64,000 nt of DNA from Schoenobius gigantellus. Taxonomy: Eukaryota > Arthropoda > Insecta > Lepidoptera > Crambidae. Positions 46,191 to 54,664 of this stretch are shown in pieces. Position 1 is the stretch's first letter. Each line of letters opens with the position of its first letter. The notes below the pieces were generated by a model. That model was given only the letters and a program-made list of their open reading frames with translations. It searched no databases and was not told the DNA's origin. The DNA lies in NCBI GenBank assembly GCA_963935595.1, contig OZ012542.1, forward strand, positions 36,507,417 through 36,571,416. Direction: 5' to 3'. The position numbers were made by a program, and so were the translations under genes.

Positions 46191-46535
46191 ATGATGATGA
46201 TGAGAGATCGGAATTTAGAATATTCCACAAGCTAAAATCTAACAGAAGAGAATTAAAAAATGCAATCATACAAAGATTCTGATGTGATGTGGCTAGTATT
46301 TAACCATGGTATTGGTGACAGCAAGAATCACGCGGCTGTAGAACTGCAAGTTTACAAGCTTTTATTAAACAATTCATTACAATCTTGTTTTCGAAACGTT
46401 GAAATTGCCTTGTGCATTTATTTGTCTCTCATGATCACCAAGTCACAGAATAAGTATATAATAGTTACTTCGTAATTAAATATCAATAGAAAATAGTATG
46501 GGTAAATGCAATGAAAAAAAGTTTTTTGTACAAGA
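46191..46535. other. Intergenic, nothing recognised
   Basis: The 46260-46475 frame has no motif. Confidence 0.35.
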
Positions 46536-46803
46536 ATACCGGGCTATTTTTCCAGCAGGAGTCAAATTGCGTGTGCTTGTTCAGACAAGCAAAATGAAGA
46601 TCTTTTTCTATGGGACTAATCTCGAAATCGCGAAAAAAAATCAGTTGTTCCATACAAATGTTCAACATCCACTAAACCTATATGTATGAAACAGCTAATT
46701 TTTTTTCGCGATTTCGAGTTTGGTCCCATAGTAAAAGTTGTACATTTTGCTTGTCTAAGCAAGCATACAAAATTTGGCTCCCGATGGAAAAATAACTCGG
46801 TAT
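46536..46803. repeat. Foldback MITE, 268 bp
   Basis: The left end ATACCGGGCTATTTTTCCAG is inverted at the right (GATGGAAAAATAACTCGGTAT). Inner blocks GTGTGCTTGTTCAGACAAGC, TATGGGACTAATCTCGAAAT and CGCGAAAAAAAATCAG are inverted too. The opposing 60- to 90-codon frames are artefacts of this symmetry. Confidence 0.8.
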
Positions 46804-46843
46804 ATACAAAAAAAGACAAAAATCCATACGGTTTAAAAATGTA

Positions 46844-46882
46844 AGCCCCGGCGAGATTCGAACTCGCGATCTCCTGTTTACT
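46844..46882 (-). pseudogene. tRNA-Thr 3' half, truncated at the anticodon
   Basis: The 39 minus-strand bases are the same as the tRNA-Thr gene at 48663 from the anticodon AGT to the end of the acceptor, apart from the discriminator region. The D arm and 5' acceptor are missing. Downstream text (TTACAT..TTTTTGTCTTTT) also resembles the flank of the intact gene, which favours a truncated gene duplicate over an RNA-derived copy. Confidence 0.75.
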
Positions 46883-46889
46883 GACCAAG

Positions 46890-47132
46890 TGCACTTTTAT
46901 TAATATTAAGTTTGTAATGTCAAAATAACGAGTTTTTACTAAATGGCTCTAAATGGGTATAAAATTTTTGTCTGTCTGTCTGACTGTTTGTTCCCGCTAA
47001 TCTCCGGAACGGCTGGACCGATTTTGACGGGACTTTCACTAATAGACAGCTAATTATATAAGGTATAACATAGGCTACTTTCTGCCGAAAATTACTATTC
47101 CACGCGGACGAAGTCGCAGGCACAGCTAGTTA
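46890..47132. repeat. Short CTAGCTGTGCC element, inverted
   Basis: Inverse of the 40914-41200 family: GTCTGTCTGTCTGACTGTTT, TTCCCGCTAATCTCCGGAAC, GACCGATTTTGACGGGACTT, CGCGGACGAAGTCGCAGGCA and CAGCTAGT. Its low-coordinate edge abuts the truncated tRNA. Confidence 0.7.
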
Positions 47133-47369
47133 TGAATAGATTTCATAAATATGCCCGAATTTAAACCAAGAAAACGACAGAATAATCCAGAAAAGTTTGC
47201 TTGTAACAGTACTATTGTTTTATTTAATACCATGAACTTGATAGCCTAAAAGCAATCCAAGGGCCTCTTGGTGGAACTTGCTACAGGCACTATTATTTAA
47301 TCTGTGCTATAGGCCCCGCGCTGGCCAAGTACGGGTACACCTAGTTTTATTTAATAATAAATGCACTGA

Positions 47370-48566
47370 ATTATATATGTCATCGTAAAGTTGCAAATAC
47401 CATTAGATTATAATCTATTTCGCGAGATTGTAAACTATCGAAATATTGTGAACCATATAACATACTGCTTACAATTTAACGCATTATTTTTCGGTAGATT
47501 ATAATCTATCGAATTGAAACTGTCAAATCACAATCTGTCACGCGTTAAATTGTCAACTGTCCGAAGGCTGTCCCTGATTGGTCTGTCTTAGGTACAGTCA
47601 CGTACAGTAGATCGTTCTGTGTCCATAGAATTAGGAATAAAACACAGTGTCAGTCAAATAAAATAAATGCACTTCAAGAATAGTGACATCAAGTATGTAT
47701 TTATTATTTATTAGTTAATCTGTAATTCTGACATCTTAATAATTACGGTAATAAAAATTGTAACAATATAAAAAAATCAGAAACGTAACAATATTTTCTT
47801 GTCAAACACAAATTAAGATTGAAGAAATAATAACAATTTTTCGCCGAAACAAATTAAACACAAACGAAAATTAAAATCGAAATGCATAAAAATTGTCTAT
47901 TAGAAAAAAATTAACGAAACAAAATCTTGACTTACTTATTATAAGAGTAACAAAAATAATTTGATAGAAAAATCCACCAATAACAATGTTCCCTTATTGG
48001 GAACTTGTAGGATAAGGGAACATTTTTTCTTTCATATTATTTTTTACTTCTATTACAATAAATTAAGATTTTGTTTCGTTAATTTTTTTTTCTAATAGAC
48101 AATTTTGTTCCGTTTCAATTTTTAATCTGTTTCGGCCAAAAATTTTATTATTTTTTCAATCTGAATTTGTGTTTGACAAGAAAATATTGTTACATTTCTG
48201 ATTTTCTTATTTTGCTACAATTTTTCTTATCATATTATGATGTCAGAAATATTGATTAACTATTCTTGAAGTGCATTTATTTTATTTGACTGACACTGTG
48301 TTTGATTCCTAACTCTATGGACATAGAACGATCTACTGTAGACAGACCAATCAGGGACAGCCTTCGGACAGTTGACAATTTAACGCGCGACAGATTGTGA
48401 TTTAACAGTTTTACTTCGATAGATATCTACCGAAAAATAATGCACAAAATTGTAAGCAGTAAGTAGATAAGTTACGGTTCACAATCTTTCGAAGTTTCGA
48501 TAGTCTACAATCTCGCGAGATAGATTATAATCTAACGGTATTTTGCAATTTTACGGTGACATATAC
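47370..48566. repeat. 1.2-kb near-palindrome (foldback element)
   Basis: Two arms of roughly 600 bp are inverted around about 47990. Outer ends: ATATATGTCATCGTAAAGTTGC at left and TTGCAATTTTACGGTGACATAT at right. Shared blocks include TTAGATTATAATCTATTTCG, CTTCGGACAGTTGACAATTT, TTAACGCG, CCAATCAGGGACAGCC and TTATTTTATTTGACTGACAC. It is non-coding. The arms differ at scattered bases and small indels, so it is not newly formed. Confidence 0.85.
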
Positions 48567-48662
48567 TTTGTAAAGACGTTGTAAACAGTCTAAACCGTTT
48601 AAAAACGTCTTGATAATTAGGTAAACTACAATAGTCACGGTTATTTCGTAATCATGACCAGG

Positions 48663-48736
48663 GGCGCCGTGGCTTAGTTGGTTAAAGCGCCTGTCTAGTA
48701 AACAGGAGATCGCGAGTTCGAATCTCGCCGGGGCCT
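48663..48736 (+). tRNA. tRNA-Thr (AGT anticodon)
   Basis: A 74-nt cloverleaf: acceptor GGCGCCG with CGGGGCC (one G-G opposition that I also recall in animal tRNA-Thr genes), D arm GGCTTAGTTGGTTAAAGC, anticodon stem CTGT/ACAG holding AGT, T arm GCGAGTTCGAATCTCGC, discriminator T. Boxes A and B are intact. It decodes ACU (and by inosine ACC and ACA). It lies about 100 bp from the large palindrome. No CCA is encoded. Confidence 0.95.
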
Positions 48737-48834
48737 ACATTGGATATACCAAATGAATTTTTTGTCTTTTCTTCAACAAAAAACTATTTTTGCATTGCAT
48801 TTCTTTTTTTTTCTTTTCTTTTATTTTAAAAAAA

Positions 48835-48985
48835 ACGTCGCCCACACTAGGATTTTCTCCTGTCGTGGGTGCAGTTACAAACATGGAATATCACATGCAC
48901 ATACGCCCAGACCGGAACAAATTTCTGTAGGCCATACAAAAAATCTGTCCCGAGCGGGAATCGAACCCGCGACCCGTTGCGCAGT
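48835..48985 (-). repeat. tRNA-related SINE, inverted
   Basis: The minus strand starts CTGCGCAACGGGTCGCGGGT and has box-B GGGTTCGATTCCCG, then CTCGGGACAGATTTTTTGTA and a body ending ACGACAGGAGAAAATCCTAG. This is a common architecture for lepidopteran SINEs. The 94-codon plus frame across it is incidental. Confidence 0.65.
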
Positions 48986-48989
48986 ACTA

Positions 48990-49577
48990 TTTTCTATTTT
49001 TACTATTCTATATTTACTATTGTCTATCGATATTTAATATTTATTTGATGTGGCTTTTTTATGCACTGGTACACATGAAGTCATGAATTTTTTTTTTTTA
49101 TACTTCACTTATCTAATCCAAAAAACATTTTTCCGATGTATTAACATTTATTGTCGTCATTTCAAAAATATTTCATTTGTTTTTTTCGTATATTGAAATT
49201 TTAATTAAAGTCAATAATAAAATCATTTTCTTTGGTTACAAATATAATTAGGTAGTCAAGTTATCCGCGTTCCTCGACTATTCGAGCATACATTGAGCAG
49301 TGTTGAAAAACGCTCTTGGCATCAGTAAAATCATAAAACTGCTAGGTTTAAATATTTGAATACATATGAGAGCGCTTTTGAAAATGCCATTAGTTCTACT
49401 GGGCCTAACTGAACGCCGAAATAATATACGTACACACCGGCACAATTAGCAGAACATTAAAAAAGCAAGATATAGAAATAAAATGTGTATATTAAAACAA
49501 ATAAAAAATTGGACATGAAGTAAAAGGCTGATAAACATCTTTTAATATCGACCTTTCGATCGAATTTTATTAAAAAC
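48990..49577. other. Intergenic, nothing recognised
   Basis: AT-rich with no supported feature. Confidence 0.4.
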
Positions 49578-49862
49578 TAGCTGCCCGCCCCGGTTCCGCA
49601 CTTGACAATACAACAGTACTGTAAGAAACCATAGATTTTGAATAGCCTGAATGTCAATCTGTCAAGTTCGTCACTTTTACGTGAACATATTTTAAATTAT
49701 TTTTTTCCTGTAATCATTTTTCAAATATTTTCTTTTATACAAACCTTGTCCTAACAATAACAAATACATAAAACCAAGAATCATCCAATTTGGTGCAGTC
49801 GTTCGAAAGTTATGGGCGTAGGTACATACATTTCGAAGATCCATTTTTATTTATATAGATAG
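49578..49862. repeat. Short CTAGCTGCCCGCC element
   Basis: Begins ACTAGCTGCCCGCCCCGGTT and shares CTTGTCCTAACAATAAC, AATCATCCAATTTGGTGCAG and TTCGAAGATCCATTTTTATT with 42388-42597. Confidence 0.7.
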
Positions 49863-50246
49863 ACTAGTGGGCCCCGAAGACGTTGTCCTGCCCGATTATA
49901 GCGCCACCTAACGGGTCCAATTTTACGTTTAAACCTTCCCTGGACCTATTCAAACAAACACAGAAAATTTCATAAGAATCGGAATTCGGTCGAGCCGTTT
50001 GAGTTTTAGCGAGACCAACACACAGCGATTCATTTTTATATATAAGAAGACTAGTGGGCCCGGCAGACGTTGTCCAGCCCGATTACAGTGCCACCTACCG
50101 GGTCCAATTAAATTACATATTATATAAACCTTCCCTGGACCTATTTAAACACACAGAAAATTTTGTGAGAATCTGTCGAGTCGTTTTTGAGTTTTAGCGA
50201 GACTAACACACAGAGTTTCATTTTTATTTATATTTTTATTTATAAG
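49863..50246. repeat. Tandem pair of GACTAGTGGGCC units
   Basis: Two units of about 190 bp start at about 49861 and 50048. Each has GACTAGTGGGCCC, GACGTTGTCC, CCGATTA, ACCTTCCCTGGACCTATT, GAGTTTTAGCGAGAC and a T-rich end. They are diverged direct copies of one short element. Confidence 0.75.
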
Positions 50247-50582
50247 AAGGAGAAGATTATTAAAATTAAAAAAAGACATGTTTCTTTTTCTTGGGAACAC
50301 AATGTTGTAAATTAATGATTAGTTACTAAGATTTTAACATTAAAAAAATTAAAGACTAATAATGTGTTTCCCCGTCGTGCTCTAACTCTTACTAACGTTT
50401 CTATCCTCCGGGGCAGGCTGTGAATTATGTTACCTACTGTACCTTGGGACAAGCTCTACCACTCTTCAAGTACCTAGAGCTCAGAACAATAACTTTTGAG
50501 ACCTAAAAAAATGCGTATTGCAGTTCTCTCAGATTGTTGGGGGGTGAATAAATCGCTTCTCTTTAACAAGTCCCAAACAATC
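50247..50582. other. Intergenic, nothing recognised
   Basis: No motif-bearing frame or structured RNA was seen. Confidence 0.35.
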
Positions 50583-50590
50583 CTCTATAG

Positions 50591-50800
50591 CAAAGTGGGT
50601 GCCGTGGCACCCTGGGGTGCCACGGAGAGAGATCAGGAGTGCCGCGAGGTGCCCCTGATATCTTTGCTAAAAAGCAATATTCCAAAAAAGGTACAACAAA
50701 AATAATAAAAAGAATTACTTAGAAAAAAATTACTAGGGTGCCGTGAGAAATTTCAAATTTTTTAAGTGTGCCACGACTTAGAAAAGTTTGGGAACCCCTG
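50591..50800. mobile_element. hAT-like MITE, 210 bp, perfect 8-bp duplication
   Basis: CTCTATAG precedes the element (50583-50590) and follows it (50801-50808). The right end reads GTTTGGGAACCCCTG, whose complement CAGGGGTTCCCAAAC is a typical hAT terminus. The left end CAAAGTGGGTGCCG is a weak match. The interior has GCCGTGGCACCCTGGGGTGC hairpins. The 69-codon frame inside is not a gene. Confidence 0.75.
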
Positions 50801-50940
50801 CTCTATAGCATTCATATCCGGGGATCTTGCTGGCGACTGCATCAATGTTATATATACCCACATGGTTTAGTATGCTTGGACTCAGCGAGCCCTGTGAGCC
50901 CAAGCATTATCCTGCATCAGAATAGTCGACATCAATATAG

Positions 50941-51248
50941 GTGTGGCTGACCCCAGCTAAGCCACAAAAAAACTGTGGAAAATAGATTGTTTGAGTATGC
51001 CGCTGTAATGTCTAGAGTTTGTCCGAGTTTGTCTGCTTGCAGAGTTTGTCATTTGCGCGTTTCAGAGATACTTATGTTTGACTCAGCTGGGGTAACAAGG
51101 CTTAGCCACAAGGATCTCGAAAACGAAACGACATAGCGAAAATCTGTTTACTGATATAGATAGACGGCAATTTGTCGGACAAACTCTCGACATTACAGCG
51201 GCATACTCAAACAATCTATTTTCCTGGCTCAGCTGGGGTCAGCCACAC
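50941..51248. mobile_element. Foldback MITE, 308 bp
   Basis: GTGTGGCTGACCCCAGCTAAGCC at left is inverted at right (CAGCTGGGGTCAGCCACAC). The next block AAAATAGATTGTTTGAGTAT, GCCGCTGTAATGTC and GAGTTTGTCCGA is also inverted. It is non-coding. Confidence 0.8.
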
Positions 51249-51570
51249 AACCTACCCCCATATTAACATAGCCATATAAAAGTTATGGCATCGTTGGAAA
51301 TTCCAAATCGTAAAATAAAATTTAAAAACCCCAAACAAATAGTTGGGTCTGTAAATAAATTTTTGTAAATGTAGGTAAATAATGAGAATTTACAAAAAAC
51401 AAGAAAACCTTATAACCACCTCGACCATTTTACCCTTATTTTACCTCATATAGATGAAACCTTGGTGACAGTTTTAGTGATGTTAATTATAATGTAACGT
51501 ATATTATTCCTTAGAACTGTATAGCACTATTCCCGTCACTTACCTTATTAAGAACTTTCCTTAACCCCAA
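51249..51570. other. Intergenic, nothing recognised
   Basis: No supported feature. Confidence 0.35.
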
Positions 51571-51690
51571 GGTTGCCTGGTAGAAAATGCTACCTTAGCA
51601 ATAAGGCCGCCTATTGTTATTGTGTATCTTATATTGTTATGTCCTGCTTATGTATGTTTCGTGTGCAATAAAGTATTCAATCAATTGTAC
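51571..51690 (+). repeat. LINE 3' tail, copy 2
   Basis: GGTTGCCTGGTAGAAAATGC, AATAAGGCCGCCTATTG and GTGCAATAAAGTATTCAATC mirror 28619-28730. Confidence 0.6.
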
Positions 51691-51794
51691 ATTGTATAAC
51701 AATACATGTAGCTACAGCTTACCAAAAAAATTGTATGGAGTAAGTATTTATTTGAGTCGACTGAAACAAAATATGTCGAATAAAATTTATTTGG

Positions 51795-52012
51795 AACTAG
51801 CTTTCCGCTCGCGACTTCGTACGCGTTATTTTTATTTTCCCGTGGGAATTTTATAAATTTCCCGTAGGAAAATTACGCTATGTCCTTCCCCTGGTCTCGA
51901 ACTATCCCTATACCAACTTTCATCTAAATCGGTTCAGTAGTTTCGAAGCCTATTCAATACAAACAAACAAACAATCAAATCTTTCCTCTTTATAATACTA
52001 GTATAGACTAGC
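51795..52012. repeat. Lep1/Helitron-like short element
   Basis: AACTAGCTTTCCGCTCGCGAC, CCCGTGGGAATTTTATAAAT, CATCTAAATCGGTTCAGTAG, (CAAA)n and TTTATAATACTAGTATAGAC. It is an inverse relative of 58636-59036. Confidence 0.65.
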
Positions 52013-52924
52013 CGGGTAAGGTAATAAATAAAATAATACCATATCAGTAATAGTCACTCGTATATTCACATCTTTGTATAATTATGTATATTTACACATG
52101 TACAAACAAATGTTACAAATAATATTGGCCTCCAATAATCTAGGTATTGTAGGTACACATTGAATCGCTAATTACAAAAACATCGATTTCATCAATATTA
52201 ATATTCTTATTCAAAATGTTTTTCATTTTAGAGATAGAAAAAATAAGAACATGATAAATTCTATTTGATAAGTAGGTAATGCTAACTTACTAGCACAGTT
52301 TATAGGGAGGTAAAGCTTGGCAAAAAAGAGAAGAAATAAATGATGGTGCCACTATATTCGCCACGCGCTCGTCCATAAATCCGCGATAGTATACGATCAT
52401 TCGTATAGAGAAATGAAACTGTTCCAATATAAAAAAATGAGTTCAATTTCTAGACTTTTTCGCCAAGTTGCCATTTTTCTCATTAAGAATCTTTATTTAC
52501 CAAAATACCTATCTAAAGTACAGATTATTTTATAAGTAAGCTTAATAATGCCATTTGATAGCAGATATTCAATCACACGAACATTTTTTATTATCGTAAT
52601 AAAATCAATTTTCAGTGATAATGCATTTTTGATAATGCAAATGTTGTTATGTTATAACGTTACGTGAATTATAATGGTGAGCCTACTTACTACGTGTTTA
52701 TTATGGAATTTAATAGTTGTAACTAGTCTTATGAATCTCTTTCCCTAAATATGCAAAACATTTAACGATTTCATTTATATATACTTAAAATATCTTTATT
52801 GTTTCTCAAATAAATATTGACATCAACACTATGAAATGCCGGAGCCATACTCTCAGGGCAATTCCTCATGAATTCCCTCGTACGAGGCGTAGTGAGGAGG
52901 GAAGTTACACGAGTGCTGGTTTGG
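52013..52924. other. AT-rich intergenic, nothing recognised
   Basis: No supported gene, RNA or long repeat. Confidence 0.4.
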
Positions 52925-53072
52925 GTGACTAATGACCGATTTCACCAATCATAACTTAGCTTAGCAAGCACCTAAGACGTATGCTGTCCCTTTTTGTCTT
53001 TGATGAAAAGAATGTGACAGCATGCCACCTAAGAGTCACCTAAGCTAAGAAGAGGTTGGTGGAAATGGCCAT
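52925..53072. mobile_element. MITE with TTTCACCAA-type ends
   Basis: The left end GACCGATTTCACCAATCATA is inverted with mismatches at the right (GAGGTTGGTGGAAATGGCC). The inner ACTTAGCTTAGCAAGCACC pairs with GTCACCTAAGCTAAG. About 148 bp and non-coding. Confidence 0.65.
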
Positions 53073-53277
53073 AGGACTCGTGTAGGACGCTAAGCCTGAA
53101 TCAAGCAAATGCGTCAATAGACAAATAATTTCTAACGACTGCACCTCGTGAAGGCCCTCACGAAGCGTAACGAGAGGAAATTACCCTGGTAATCGCAATC
53201 CACAATTTCGCAAGTGCGCCCATAGACAAGGGATTTGTATCGACTAAGCCTCGTGGAGGCCCCCACACCAGCGGCCG

Positions 53278-53415
53278 TACCGCCTAACTCAAACTGATCA
53301 CTCGCTATCGTTATCGTGACATTAGAACAATGGTTTTAATGTCACAGGTGACATTTGAACTATTGTTCTAATGTCACGAAAGCGATAGCGACTGATCGCT
53401 ATGAGTTAGGCGGTA
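53278..53415. repeat. 138-bp near-perfect palindrome
   Basis: TACCGCCTAACTC is inverted at the right (GAGTTAGGCGGTA). The inner CGCTATCG, GTGACATTAGAACAAT and TGTCACAGGTGACA continue the symmetry to the centre near 53346. It is probably a MITE. Candidate target bases are not clear. Confidence 0.8.
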
Positions 53416-54260
53416 GCCCCCGGGTATAGGGAGTGGAGGCTGCACGAATTCCGGTCATCCACACTCTGACACTAGTTTCATCTTGCTTCCTGATAGGCGT
53501 GGATCCCACAAAAGGAAATGACTTTGAGTAATAGAGTAGTTGCAAAAACAATAGCTGCATTAGATATAAAGTGAATCAGTGTTCAATAATTACTATCGGT
53601 TCAAAATTTATTAAATATGGTCAACTGCCAACTCATGTTTGTTTGGTATAAGCATAACCGTCAGAGTACACTTGTTGGTAGAAACAAATAATATTAAATA
53701 TTTATCTTGCAAATGGCAATAACCATTGCTAGTCTATTATTCTTATGAAAAAAATCGGTGAATATAAATTTTTGGGATTAGCAATACATACAGTGGAAAT
53801 TTTAGCTTATTATTAATAGACTATATAAATAAACAGTTCTCATTTTCATAGAAATGATAATAAAAATTCATATAGCTCCAGTCTTAATAAGTAGATATCT
53901 ACATAATTGGATAAACCAGTTAAACACTTATAAACATCTAAATATTTCATAATTTCTGAGGCACATTCAATATACGTATTCAAATGTATAATACAAAATG
54001 ATTTATTATTTACAAATACATTTTTTCTTATAAGCTAGTATGGCAGTACTTTGAGGTTTGAAAGAAATGTAGACAACTTAAAATCAAAGGTACACGCTCT
54101 AGGCTTTCATTATGTATCTAATAGAGGTTCAGATCAATAAAAATGCTAATTTGAATCACAAAAGCGGTTAATATTGACAAAATATGTAAATAGTAGCATT
54201 AAGCTAACATTTTTATACATAGCGTTTTCTTTAGCCAGAATTGGGAAACAAATCATCAAA
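53416..54260. other. Intergenic, downstream of the Derailed gene
   Basis: AT-rich, no recognised gene. This region follows the predicted polyadenylation signal of the minus-strand gene. Confidence 0.4.
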
Positions 54261-54266
54261 TTTATT
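54261..54266 (-). terminator. Candidate polyadenylation signal of the Derailed-like gene
   Basis: AATAAA on the minus strand (GTGCAATAAATTTG), about 290 nt after the stop codon. It is the first canonical hexamer I find downstream of the stop, giving a 3' untranslated region of about 0.3 kb. This is a prediction from sequence only. Confidence 0.5.
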
Positions 54267-54552
54267 GCACGTTAAATGATCAATAATGATAACCCAAACA
54301 TGTACGTACACTTCACATTTCAAGCTGAGTTTTGCGAAACAAACATTTTATGTATGATATAATCAGTCTCTTTAAACACTTACTTGAAACACCGACGCGC
54401 GAACAACATCGATTGCACTAAGTCTTTACCGATAATCTCATGCATAAGGCCTCGTTGAAGACAAGATTAATCTCACTTTTCACTTGATGTCATTCCACTT
54501 TGACTACGCGTTATTGTCGTCTTTGGATTGTCACTTCACTAATTAAATAACT

Positions 54553-54664
54553 TCACACGAATCTCGTGAGCTGCGTGTGGAAGTCCCGCAGGAAGATCTG
54601 AAGTTGCTGAAGTGTGGGCCGGTCATCCGGGGACATGGCCCAGCAGTACGCCATGACCGCGAAC
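54553..54664 (-). CDS. drl: drl-like gene, terminal exon
   Basis: 112 nt. The acceptor TTCGCCAG is followed by FAVMAYCWAMSPDDRP, then LQIFLRDFHTQLTRFV and TGA at 54555-54553. The hydrophobic C-terminal valine resembles PDZ-binding tails known in RYK. The open reading upstream of the acceptor is intron and transposon sequence. Confidence 0.95.

Noticed and set aside
48940..48985. Possible tRNA 3' half
   Set aside because: The box-B-like stem is attached to a conserved non-tRNA body, which fits a tRNA-derived SINE rather than a tRNA gene.
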